Below, in pieces: positions 10,858 through 23,600 of a stretch of 64,000 nucleotides of DNA. The DNA lies in contig NC_091145.1 in assembly GCF_041381155.1 (NCBI RefSeq), forward strand, positions 41,381,697-41,445,696, read 5' to 3'. Each line of letters opens with the position of its first letter. Position 1 is the stretch's first letter. The position numbers were made by a program, and so were the translations under genes. Source of the DNA: Argopecten irradians. Its lineage: Eukaryota > Mollusca > Bivalvia > Pectinida > Pectinidae. The notes under the pieces were generated by a model. The model was not told where the DNA came from. It was given only the letters and a program-made list of their open reading frames with translations, and did no database searches.

Positions 10858-12190
10858 TGTCGATCTAGTCTATGGATCTACATAAAAAAAGAAACAAAAA
10901 CCATAAAAAGGAGATTTGAAATTACAAAGTATTCACTATCGGCAGAGGTATGTGCAACCCGAAGTGCAATTCCCTTTATCAATACATCTATATCAATCAA
11001 AACTATATTTTTTTCTTCAGAAATTTGCACAATTTAGATAAACATTCAAGGAACACACTATCATTTCTGTATATCTTTAGATTTCCATAAATTTTTACAC
11101 TTCGTCACCATGGCATTATTCTCTTTAGTTATATGTATGAAAAGAACAATACAGCTGCATGGACATACACAGGTCTCTCCGCCGTCAGCAAAGGCAACGA
11201 ATGGGTCTGAATGAACTCGTATATTATATTTGATATTCCGCCACTCTCATTGCATTTGGCTGATACAATGTCACGTGGAAGGCGATATTCAGCATATCGA
11301 CTCGATTTTTCCATTTTTAGAAACACAGAGTCAAAATTCCCTATTGGGATGTCACACCCGTGTCGATATTCCTATTTTGACGTCACTTCCAAGTCGATAT
11401 AATTATTGCGATTATGACTTCATAATACCCCAACGTCAAATTCTTCGGGAAAAAAATGTAGTCGAGCCATTCTCCATGTATTTCTATATTTCTTAGCACG
11501 AAGCAAACATTTCAAATAATTATCATATCTAATATAAAAATAACGACCTTTGATTCGGCTACGCCGTCGGTTATTACTTATTCTACTCGGGTAATATAAC
11601 ACCATATTAACATCAACAAAGGTCCATAATATGATATGTATTAGAACATGTACTTGAGTTGTTTGCGTTGGTCACGTTCACTAAAGGCACGCTAGCCAGT
11701 AGTCGCTTAGCCACAGAGGAGAGCCTGTCAAACTTCTGGTAGGCTGATAATCCAATGTTGTATCAATGGAAAAATCAGAAACATATATTATATATATTTC
11801 TGGAAAAATATACAAATAACAAAATCAAATTATGATGTATGCTATTTAAAACATTAATATGCACCGAGAACATTGTTTAACTATACACTTTAAAAAAAAC
11901 TTTATACAGTTTACATGGTTCAGTGAAAATCTCACAAAAACCTCACCTCTTTTAAAAGTAACGATTCCTAGTCCAACTCGATAAGTCTTTGCTTCGAGTG
12001 TAAGTTGACAGTGTATCATTACATCATAACCATAAAACACGATTACGGGTTAGTTCTACAAAAGACATAGATTCAGAGTCCACGAACAGTGTCTTGTTTA
12101 CATTATTATCCGTGCGTTCCATTTCCGCGTCCGTGCCAGTTATACTGGATTGATACGACACCGCGTTTGGATTTTTACAATATGGCGACA
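10858..12190. other. Sequence upstream of the TRIM gene, no further gene seen
   Basis: Presumed 5' flank of the TRIM gene and intergenic DNA. No coding segment with splice sites was recognised. The last part just before the 31-bp satellite (12060-12190) is less AT-rich and contains 'TATGGCGACATGC', but nothing defines a promoter. Confidence 0.4.
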
Positions 12191-12194
12191 TGCA

Positions 12195-15100
12195 AATGAA
12201 TGTGTGTTTGGTGTTAGTGTTATACTGCCTGTGTATGTCTGGTGTTAGTGTTATACTGCCTGTGTATGTCTGGTGTTAGTGTTATACTGTCTGTGTATGT
12301 CTGGTGTTAGTGTTATACTGTCTGTGTATGTCTGGTGTTAGTGTTATACTGCCTGTGTATGTCTGGTGTTAGTGTTATACTGCCTGTGTATGTCTGGTGT
12401 TAGTGTTATACTGTCTGTGTATGTCTGGTGTTAGTGTTATACTGCCTGTGTATGTCTGGTGTTAGTGTTATACTGTCTGTGTATGTCTGGTGTTAGTGTT
12501 ATACTGTCTGTGTATGTCTGGTGTTAGTGTTATACTGACTGTGTATGTCTGGTGTTAGTGTTATACTGTCTGTGTATGTCTGGTGTTAGTGTTATACTGC
12601 CTGTGTATGTCTGGTGTTAGTGTTATACTGCCTGTGTATGTCTGTGTTAGTGTTATACTGCCTGTGTATGTCTGGTGTTAGTGTTATACTGCCTGTGTAT
12701 GTCTGGTGCTAGTGTTATACTGCCTGTGTATGTCTGGTGCTAGTGTTATACTGCCTGTGTATGTCTGGTGCTAGTGTTATACTGCCTGTGTATGTCTGGT
12801 GTTAGTGTTATACTGCCTGTGTATGTCTGGTGCTAGTGTTATACTGCCTGTGTATGTCTGGTGTTAGTGTTATACTGTCTGTGTATGTCTGGTGTTAGTG
12901 TTATACTGTCTGTGTATGTCTGGTGTTAGTGTTATACTGTCTGTGTATGTCTGGTGTTAGTGTTATACTGCCTGTGTATGTCTGGTGTTAGTGTTATACT
13001 GTCTGTGTATGTCTGGTGTTAGTGTTATACTGTCTGTGTATGTCTGGTGTTAGTGTTATACTGCCTGTGTATGTCTGGTGTTAGTGTTATACTGTCTGTG
13101 TATGTCTGGTGTTAGTGTTATACTGTCTGTGTATGTCTGGTGTTAGTGTTATACTGTCTGTGTATGTGTGGTGTTAGTGTTATACTGTCTGTGTATGTCT
13201 GGTGTTAGGGTGTTATACTGTCTGTGTATGTCTGGTGTTAGTGTTATACTGTCTGTGTATGTTGGTGTTAGTGTTATACTGTCTGTGTATGTCTGGTGTT
13301 AGTGTTATACTGTCTGTGTATGTCTGGTGTTAGTGTTATACTGTCTGTGTATGTCTGGTGTTAGGGTTATACTGTTGTGTGTTTTGTGGTGTAAGTGTTA
13401 TACTGTCTGTGTATGTCTGGTGTTAGGGTTATACTGTCTGTGTATGTGTGGTGTTAGTGTTATACTGTCTGTGTATGTCTGGTGTTAGTGTTATACTGTC
13501 TGTGTATGTCTGGTGTTAGTGTTATACTGTCTGTGTATGTCTGGTGTTAGTGTTATACTGCCTGTGTATGTCTGGTGTTAGTGTTATACTGTCTGTGTAT
13601 GTCTGGTGTTAGTGTTATACTGTCTGTGTATATCTGGTGTTAGTGTTATACTGTCTGTGTATGTCTGGTGTTAGTGTTATACTGTCTGTGTATGTCTGGT
13701 GTTAGTGTTATACTGTCTGTGTATGTCTGGTGTGTTAGTGTTTATACTGTCTGTGTATGTCTGGTGTTAGGGTTATACTGCCTGTGTATGTCTGGTGTTA
13801 GGGTTATACTGTCTGTGTATGTCTGGTGTTAGTGTTATACTGCCTGTGTATGTCTGGTGTTAGTGTTATACTGTCTGTGTATGTCTGGTGTTAGTGTTAT
13901 ACTGTCTGTGTATGTCTGGTGTTAGTGTTATACTGTCTGTGTATGTCTGGTGTTAGTGTTATACTGTCTGTGTATGTCTGGTGTTAGTGTTATACTGCCT
14001 GTGTATGTCTGGTGTTAGGGTTATACTGCCTGTGTATGTGTGGTGTTAGTGTTATACTGCCTGTGTATGTCTGGTGTTAGTGTTATACTGCCTGTGTATG
14101 TCTGGTGTTAGTGTTATACTGTCTGTGTATGTCTGGTGTTAGTGTTATACTGTCTGTGTATGTCTGGTGTTAGTGTTATACTGCCTGTGTATGTCTGGTG
14201 TTAGTGTTATACTGTCTGTGTATGTCTGGTGTTAGTGTTATACTGTCTGTGTATGTCTGGTGTTAGTGTTATACTGCCTGTGTATGTCTGGTGTTAGTGT
14301 TATACTGCCTGTGTATGTCTGGTGTTAGTGTTATACTGTCTGTGTATGTCTGGTGTTAGTGTTATACTGCCTGTGTATGTCTGGTGTTAGTGTTATACTG
14401 CCTGTGTATGTCTGGTGTTAGTGTTATACTGCCTGTGTATGTCTGGTGTTAGTGTTATACTGCCTGTGTATGTCTGGTGTTAGTGTTATACTGTCTGTGT
14501 ATGTCTGGTGTTAGTGTTATACTGCCTGTGTATGTCTGGTGTTAGTGTTATACTGCCTGTGTATGTCTGGTGTTAGTGTTATACTGCCTGTGTATGTCTG
14601 GTGTTAGTGTTATACTGCCTGTGTATGTCTGGTGTTAGTGTTATACTGTCTGTGTATGTCTGGTGTTAGTGTTATACTGTCTGTGTATGTCTGGTGTTAG
14701 TGTTATACTGTCTGTGTATGTCTGGTGTTAGTGTTATACTGCCTGTGTATGTCTGGTGTTAGTGTTATACTGTCTGTGTATGTCTGGTGTTAGGGTTATA
14801 CTGTCTGTGTATGTCTGGTGTTAGTGTTATACTGTCTGTGTATGTCTGGTGTTAGTGTTATACTGTCTGTGTATGTGTGGTGTTAGTGTTATACTGTCTG
14901 TGTATGTCTGGTGTTAGTGTTATACTGTCTGTGTATGTGTGGTGTTAGTGTTATACTGTCTGTATATGTCTGGTGTTAGTGTTATACTGCCTGTGTATGT
15001 CTGGTGTTAGTGTTATACTGCCTGTGTATGTCTGGTGCTAGTGTTATACTGCCTGTGTATGTCTGGTGTTAGTGTTATACTGCCTGTGTATGTCTGGTGT

Positions 15101-16305
15101 TAGGGTTATACTGCCTGTGTATGTCTGGTGTTAGTGTTATACTGCCTGTGTATGTCTGGTGCTAGTGTTATACTGCCTGTGTATGTGTGGTGTTAGTGTT
15201 ATACTGCCTGTGTATGTGTGGTGTTAGGGTTATACTGTCTGTGTATGTCTGGTGTTAGTGTTATACTGTCTGTGTATGTCTGGTGTTAGGGTTATACTGC
15301 CTGTGTATGTGTGGTGTTAGTGTTATACTGCCTGTGTATGTCTGGTGTTAGGGTTATACTGCCTGTGTATGTCTGGTGTTAGTGTTATACTGCCTGTGTA
15401 TGTCTGGTGTTAGTGTTATACTGCCTGTGTATGTCTGGTGTTAGTGTTATACTGCCTGTGTATGTCTGGTGTTAGTGTTATACTGCCTGTGTATGTCTGG
15501 TGTTAGTGTTATACTGCCTGTGTATGTCTGGTGCTAGTGTTATAATACCTGTGTATGTCTGGTGTTAGGGTTATACTGTCTGTGTATGTCTGGTGTTAGT
15601 GTTATACTGTCTGTATGTTGGTGTTAGGTTATACTGTCTGTGTATGTGTGGTGTTAGGGTTATACTGTCTGTGTATGTCTGGTGTTAGTGTTATACTGAC
15701 TGTGTATGTCTGGTGTTAGTGTTATACTGTCTGTGTGTGGTGTTAGTGTTTATACTGTCTGTGTATGTTGGTGTTAGGTTATACTGTCTGTGTATGTCTG
15801 GTGTTAGGGTTATACTGTCTGTGTATGTGTGGTGTTAGTGTTATACTGTCTGTGTATGTCTGGTGTTAGGGTTATACTGTCTGTGTATGTCTGGTGTTGT
15901 GTTAGGTTATACTGTCTGTGTATGTCTGGTGTTAGGGTTATACTGTCTGTGTATGTGTGGTGTTAGGGTTATACTGTCTGTGTATGTCTGGTGTTAGTGT
16001 TATACTGCCTGTGTATGTCTGGTGTTAGTGTTATACTGTCTGTGTATGTGTGGTGTTAGGGTTATACTGTCTGTGTATGTCTGGTGTTAGTGTTATACTG
16101 TCTGTGTATGTCTGGTGTTAGTGTTATACTGTCTGTGTATGTGTGGTGTTAGGGTTATACTGTCTGTGTATGTGTGGTGTTAGGGTTATACTGTCTGTGT
16201 ATGTCTGGTGTTAGGGTTATACTGTCTGTGTATGTCTGGTGTTAGTGTTTACTGTCTGTGTATGTGTGGTGTTAGGGTTATACTGTCTGTGTAAGTCTGG
16301 TGTTG
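12195..16305. repeat. 31-bp satellite, about 132 copies
   Basis: A 4.1-kb array with a strict 31-bp period. The unit contains 'GGTGTTAGTGTTATACTG' followed by CCTGTGTATGTCT or the TCTGTGTATGTCT variant. The two variants (CTGCC / CTGTC) alternate in blocks, and a GGTGCTAG variant is clustered near 12700-12850 and 15030-15540, which indicates higher-order local spreading of variants. Indels are concentrated at 13200-13400 and 15590-15910. No open frame: 31 is not a multiple of 3. It ends in the 62-bp array. Confidence 0.97.
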
Positions 16306-16700
16306 GTGTTAATCTCCCCCTAGATACTTTTTCTTTTGCCATCAAATATGTATCCTCCCTTAGATATCACACTAATCTCCCTGTAGATACTTTTTCTATG
16401 ACCATCAAATAAATATCCCTCTAGATATTACGCTAATCTCCCCCTAGATACTTTTTCTATGGCCATCAAATATGTATCCTTCCATAGATTTTACACTAAT
16501 CTCCCCCTAGATACTTTTTCTATGGCCATCAAATATGTATCCTCCCTAGATACATGTATTACACTAATTTCTATCTAGATATTTTTTCGATAGCCATCAA
16601 ATTTGTATCCCCCTTGGATATTATAATTATCCCTAGATAATTTTTCTTTGCATGCATGATCATCAGATATGTATCCCCCCACTAGATAACACTCTTATTT
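16306..16700. repeat. ~62-bp tandem repeat, about 6 units
   Basis: Imperfect units with 'AATCTCCCCCTAGATACTTT' then 'ATGGCCATCAAATATGTATC'. They directly abut the 31-bp satellite. A short reverse-orientation echo (GGGGGATA, AAAGTATC words) occurs at about 17340-17415, suggesting that both belong to one element with opposed ends, but the boundaries are not clear. Confidence 0.8.
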
Positions 16701-18150
16701 ATCCCCCTGTTTGTACAATTCCAGTAAAAAAAATACTGAGGATTGAATTATTGCTTCCAAAATCTTAAAGCTATATGGTCCATAGTGGGGTGAAAGTTTT
16801 GATGCTGTGAAAATCATTCAAATTGAAAGATAAACATGTGTGATAACTAACAGATATAATTACAATTCAGAATCCATGCACAGTGAAGTTTCGATGTTTT
16901 TGATCTATGTAGGTTAAGATGAAAACATACCTGCAGAAGTCCATTCACAATATTACTATAATATAATAACACTGTGGAAATGTGAAATGAACTCGAAGAC
17001 CACATCCACTTTAAATTTTTTAATTGTAGTTTTAAGGGTTTTTGCATAAGTACACAATTCTCTGTATGATTGTTGCAGTGGTTGATTTACTGCCAAAATT
17101 CATTTTGAACTCTTAATTATTATTTGTACACGTAAATTATGATATATGCAAGCTATAATTCTCAAAATATTGTTAACTTTTGGTGGTGAAAAAACATGAA
17201 AAGCTCTTCTTGATTCGTCAGTATGAAAAATCACAGCACATTTTTAAAGATATTTACTTTATTATCTCCCCTAGGATATTTTATGAGCACCATACATACA
17301 TGCTCAGTAAAGCAATCTTTATTTGGAAAGCATAAATAGACAATGGGGGGATATTTTTGATAGGGGGGATACTTTTTTGATGGGCAGAAAAAGTATCTGG
17401 ATACTTTTTTGATATGACACCGGTACTAAGGTAATAGACTCTGTACGTATATTGCTGTACTGGCCCCAGTATTATCAACGATCCTTAAAGAATTCTTTAA
17501 CTTCAAATTCTCCAGAAAAATTGTAAGTTATGGAACTTTCCTTAACTTCTGTAATACTATGAAGCATTTTAAGTTAATGAGTGTTGATGAATCTGAGGCA
17601 GGAGAGCATGGTATCCCAGATAGTTTTATTATTGTTTTGTGTATGTCAATTTAAAAGTTTCTCGGCTATGGTGCTGATGTTGTCACAATATTGACAAATT
17701 TCCATGGAAACAACAAACCACATCTTAGATTGCTTTGTTAGATTTATTTGTGTAATCATTATACACAGTATATATATATCTTTTGATATTTTGCATTATA
17801 TACAATACAGTATGTACAATATAACCCAAACATTTAAAATCAATTGCCTCTTCACTCAACAAGAAATAAATAAGCTTAACTCAAGACATCAACTTAAATA
17901 AGAACAGGCTTTTCAATAAATATCTAAGAAATCAATTAATATCAATAAGCAGAATGTTTACTCCTATGATAGTTACGCTTTAGCAGAGCTACATATATAC
18001 TTTTTGTACAAGCATTAGAATGATTTCAAACTGCAGGAAAATGGCACAAACAAGTCAAAGAAAAAAAATGCAAACAAAAATAATTTGCTATTTTGTTGTC
18101 CATGATACTCAAGATATTTTCCTCAAATTGCAGTCCTTATTTTCAATATA
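16701..18150. other. Intergenic sequence, no gene seen
   Basis: AT-rich sequence with only short open frames. The inverse-orientation fragment of the CCCCTAGATA repeat lies at 17265-17415. I see no coding exon and no RNA gene. Confidence 0.45.
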
Positions 18151-18153
18151 ATT

Positions 18154-18556
18154 TATCAGTATTTACATCTATCTAATCTAATGTCAGATATTTAACAGCT
18201 TGTTAAGAGTTGGTCAGTATTTACATCTATCTAATCTAATGTCAGATATTTAACAGCTTGTTAAGAGTTGGTCAGTATTTACATCTATCTAATCTAATGT
18301 CAGATATTTAACAGCTTGTTAAGAGTTGGTCAGTATTTACATCTATCTAATCTAATGTCAGATATTTAACAGCTTGTTAAGAGTTGGTCAGTATTTACAT
18401 CTATCTAATCTAATGTCAGATATTTAACAGCTTGTTAAGAGTTGGTATTTACATCTATCTAATCTAATGTCAGATATTTAACAGCTTGTTAAGAGTTGGT
18501 CAGTATTTACATCTATCTAATCTAATGTCAGATATTTAACAGCTTGTTAAGAATTG
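18154..18556. repeat. 58-bp tandem repeat, about 7 units
   Basis: Seven almost identical units of 58 bp with 'GTCAGTATTTACATCTATCT' and 'AACAGCTTGTTAAGAGTTGG'. Measured period is exactly 58 at 18213 and 18271; one unit is shortened by loss of the leading bases near 18446. Copies are nearly invariant, so the expansion is recent. Confidence 0.95.
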
Positions 18557-18864
18557 GTTTAACTACATTTCTGAAACAATATTTTAAGTGATTGATAACA
18601 ATTGTAATGTAAGATCAGGTATTCATGGCCTCAGATACAACTCCGAACCATTGCATCATTCCCTGTTACATGTAAATCTACTTTAACAATAATTTTGTGG
18701 AATTACCATTTACCAAATAATCTATCTTTCAATTTTTCCGAGAAGTGATGGTTTTTAACAGTAAGCTAATAATTTTCATGACTACAAAATTATCAATTTA
18801 TAATTAAATTTACAGTTTCTTTGAAAAATTGTTTCGGTTAGGTATGTGCCTCCAAGTCATACTT

Positions 18865-19209
18865 TTAAAGTGAATAGTCGGGCAACGAAAACCAGTCTGA
18901 ATGCGTTCATTGGCCTTCCAAAAGTTCTCACATATTAATTCGACGGTCAAGTTCTGCTTAGTTTCCCAGTTCTGACCATTAAAGTAAAGAAAAGTTGAAA
19001 GCATTGAAAGCGAGGCTGTGTGGAAATGTAACTAAGGACATAGTGAGCCGGGAGGATGTTTTAGAATTCCCATACCTTAAATTAATTTCTTCGTACGCAG
19101 ACAGATTTTGACGAGAGATTTTATTTTTCCATTTCATAAGAAATTATACTGGATACATTCACACCATTTTTACCGACTTAAGCCATCCTTGCCCGACTGT
19201 TCACTTTAA
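18865..19209. mobile_element. 345-bp MITE with 21-bp terminal inverted repeats
   Basis: The left end TTAAAGTGAATAGTCGGGCA (18865 onward, 21 bp with the next A) and the right end TTGCCCGACTGTTCACTTTA (19189-19209, with a final A) are inverted copies with one mismatch in 21. The ends begin and finish with TTAA, which could be a TTAA target duplication as in piggyBac-type elements, or part of the repeat itself. There is no transposase frame inside, so it would be non-autonomous. Confidence 0.8.
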
Positions 19210-19239
19210 CTCTAATGTCCCTTTTTCTGTATTTGCATA

Positions 19240-19935
19240 TTCTAGATTTATCTGCAATTGTTGGTAGGTATTGATTGTGACGTCATGTGTTTGTGAGAGT
19301 AACATCAGGATTTTTGGAGAAAACGACATGAATTTTGCTCAAGACATAATAAGGGCGCAGGTCACGAAGTGCAAAGCACTTCTAAGGTAACATGTACATG
19401 AAAATAAAAGAACAAAACTCAATCATCAAAATCCAATTCCACACACTGACATCTTCAGTTTGTGGCCGCAATTTTTTTTATACATATGGGGAGGGGAATC
19501 ATGGGTAATTCCTATGGATATGACGCTTTGAAGTAAGCTCAATATATAATTGAGCGGTTCAAAGGCTCGTATGATCTGACAAACGTAATCTTCATCTGGC
19601 AGAAGCTCAGTGCTATCACTCTTTATTTGCAAACGTTCAAGTGATTTAGACCACCTTCCAATATAATTAGCTGACCAAAAACGGAATATCTCTTAAGGAA
19701 ATAAAATTTCTTCATTCTCTAATGGGAGTTTCCTTCTCAATAGCGGGTTTTGGGACAAGGATAGAGTGTGAATATATGAATAAAAAATAAACAGAAAATT
19801 CAGCATCGTTATTTCCATAAATTGCACTTTTTAACATTGCATTATAATAGTTACTGAAACATCTGGCTGCGCCCTTTAAGGCCTTGCCTTCAGTCATATT
19901 AGGGAGCTAACTCTGTAATATGCAAAGACGGAATA
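19240..19935. repeat. Dispersed repeat fragments shared with 45.6-45.8 kb
   Basis: Words near 19250-19345 ('TAGGTATTGATTGTGACGTC', 'TTTTTGGAGAAAACGACATG') and at 19905-19930 ('GCTAACTCTGTAATATGCAA') match sequence at 45625-45765 inside the demethylase gene, where the same pieces lie only ~100 bp apart. So this is a dispersed repeat, here apparently split by about 550 bp of other sequence. Confidence 0.45.
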
Positions 19936-20630
19936 AACAGTGATTGTCAGAATCTAGAAAACTTGACCATAAACACGTTAGATAGTTCTAGTGTTGCCGG
20001 AGGAGATCTTTCTCTCAAAGTCATTAAACTTGCATCAATTCATAATTTCTATAAATACAACAAATTATTAAGATTTTTTTCTGTAAAAGAGAAAAGTAGC
20101 CTGTCAAAATTTTTTTAGACAGGACGCAGCCATCTTATGAGGTTTATCATCATGAAAAACTGATTTATTAATTTGTCAGGTTCTTTCAAAGAAAAGATTT
20201 GATTTAGGCCTAATACTACCGTAAAAACATTTTTATCACTAAAATAATAATACCAAAGGATACAAAAATCTCTTCGAAGATTTTCTTTATCAGTGATTTG
20301 ATTTAGTAAATAACTAGACTGTGTTTGTAAATTTCATCTTTCTTAAACACATTTCATCAAAAAATTATGTTATATTTCATCTTTTGACAGGTTGAACTAC
20401 AGGTATAAGTGTAGAATGTTGAGGAAATAGAGGCAAATATGTACCATAACAGCTATGGCAATAAATAATAGTGAGTTTAAAAAATTCAATGATATTTGTA
20501 CAACATGAAAAAAATATACAACTTTTCATCTATTTACAATTCTATATACATTTTCTTACAATGCTGGGGCATGCAAAGTCTTGGACAATGCATGATATGA
20601 CAATAACTGTCACTGCTGCCTTCAATTTAA
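19936..20630. other. Intergenic sequence, no gene seen
   Basis: AT-rich sequence directly before the 66-bp satellite. No coding or structural signal was found. Confidence 0.4.
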
Positions 20631-20631
20631 A

Positions 20632-23600
20632 GTGAGCAATATACATGGTACTCAAATGCACAAGAAAATTAATCTATACATGGTACTCGCACAACAAGTA
20701 CACAACCATACAGTACTCGTATACACACTCATATCAACAGATGTAGGGTACTCAAACAAGTACCGGTACATCAATAACCCTACAGTACTCATATACACGC
20801 TCATATCAACAGATGTATGGTACTCAAACAAGTACATCAATAACCCTACAGTACTCATATACACACTCATATCAACAGATGTATGGTACTCAAACAAGTA
20901 CATCAATAACCCTACAGTACTCATATACACACTCATATCAACAGATGTATGGTACTCAAACAAGTACATCAATAACCCTACAGTACTCATATACACACTC
21001 ATATCAACAGATGTATGGTACTCAAACAAGTACATCAATAACCCTACAGTACTTGTATACACAGTTATATCAACAGATGTATGGTACTCAAACAAGTACA
21101 TCAATAACCCTACAGTACTCGTATACACACTCATATCAACAGATGTATGGTACTCAAACAAGTACATCAATAACCCTACAGTACTCATATACACACTCAT
21201 ATCAACAGATGTATGGTACTCAAACAAGTACATCAATAACCCTACAGTACTCATATACACACTCATATCAACAGATGTATGGTACTCAAACAAGTACATC
21301 AATAACCCTACAGTACTCATATACACACTCATATCAACAGATGTATGGTACTCAAACAAGTACATCAATAACCCTACAGTACTCATATACACACTCATAT
21401 CAACAGATGTAGGGTACTCAAACAAGTACATCAATAACCCTACAGTACTCATATACACACTCATATCAACAGATGTATGGTACTCAAACAAGTACATCAA
21501 TAACCCTACAGTACTCATATACACACTCATATCAACAGATGTATGGTACTCAAACAAGTACATCAATAACCCTACAGTACTCGTATACACACTCATATCA
21601 ACAGATGTATGGTACTCAAACAAGTACATCAATAACCCTACAGTACTCATATACACACTCATATCAACAGATGTATGGTACTCAAACAAGTAAGTACATC
21701 AATAACCCTACAGTACTCATATACACACTCATATCAACAGATGTATGGTACTCAAACAAGTACATCAATAACCCTACAGTACTCATATACACACTCATAT
21801 CAACAGATGTATGGTACTCAAACAAGTACATCAATAACCCTACAGTACTCATATACACACTCATATCAACAGATGTATGGTACTCAAACAAGTACATCAA
21901 TAACCCTACAGTACTCATATACACACTCATATCAACAGATGTATGGTACTCAAACAAGTACATCAATAACCCTACAGTACTCATATACACACTCTCATAT
22001 CAAACAGATGTAGGGTACTCAAACAAGTACATCAATAACCCTACAGTACTCGTATACACACTCATATCAACAGATGTATGGTACACTCAAACAAGTACAT
22101 CAATAACCCTACAGTACTCATATACACACTCATATCAACAGATGTATGGTACTCAAACAAGTACATCAATAACCCTACAGTACTCATATACACACTCATA
22201 TCAACAGATGTATGGTACTCAAACAAGTACATCAATAACCCTAACAGTACTCATATACACACTCATATCAACAGATGTATGGTACTCAAACAAGTACATC
22301 AATAACCCTACAGTACTCATATACACACTCATATCAACAGATGTATGGTACTCAAACAAGTACATCAATAACCCTACAGTACTCATATACACACACCATA
22401 TCAACAGATGTATGGTACTCAAACAAGTACATCAATAACCCTACAGTACTCATATACACACTCATATCAACAGATGTATGGTACTCAAACAAGTACATCA
22501 ATAACCCTACAGTACTCATATACACACTCATATCAACAGATGTATGGTACTCAAACAAGTACATCAATAACCCTACAGTACTCATATACACACTCATATC
22601 AACAGATGTATGGGTAACTCAAACAAGTACATCAATAACCCTACAGTACTCATATACAACACACTCATATCAACAGATGTATGGTACTCAAAACAAGTAC
22701 ATCAATAACCCTACAGTACTTGTATACACAGTTATATACATATGTAAGGTACTCAAACAAGTAGAACAACCCACACCCACACATCAACACAAAATCAACA
22801 GATGTATGGTACTCAACCCCCAAACAATACCCTACAGTACTCATATACACACTCATATCAACAGATGTAAGGTACTCAAACAAGTACATCAATAACCCTA
22901 TACAGTACTCATATAAACACACTCATATCAACAGATTTATGGTACTCAAACAAGTAACATCAATAACCCTACAGTACTCTCGTATACACACTCATATCAA
23001 CAGATGTATAGGTACTCAAACAAGTACATCAATAACCCTAACAGTACTCGTATACACACTCATATCAACAGATGTATGGTACTCAAACAAGTACATCAAT
23101 AACCCTACAGTACTTGTATACACACTTCATATCAACAGATGTATGTACTCAAACAAGTACATCATAACACAGTACTCATATACACTCATATGATGGAAAC
23201 TCAAACAAGTACATCAATACCTACAGTAACTCTAAACACACTCATATCAACAGATGTATGGTACTCAAACAAGTACATCAATAACCCTACAGTACACATA
23301 TACACACTCATATCAACAGATGTATGGTACTCAAACAAGTACATCAATAACCCTACAGTACTCATATACACACTCATATCAACAGATGTTATGGTACTCC
23401 AAACAAGTTACATCAATAACCCTACAGTACTCATATACACACTCATATCAACAGATGTATGGTACTCAAACAAGTACATCAATAACCCTACAGTACTCAT
23501 ATACACACTCATATCAAACAGATGTATGGTACTCAAACAAGTACATCAATAACCCTACAGTACTCATATACACACTCATATCAACAGATGTATGGTACTC

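Noticed and set aside
12195-16305. CRISPR-like array (short regular repeats)
   Set aside because: No unique spacers between repeats, eukaryotic context and a simple 31-bp tandem period.
19712-19897. Small minus-strand frame of 61 codons
   Set aside because: No domain, and it overlaps a dispersed repeat also seen at 45.6-45.8 kb.
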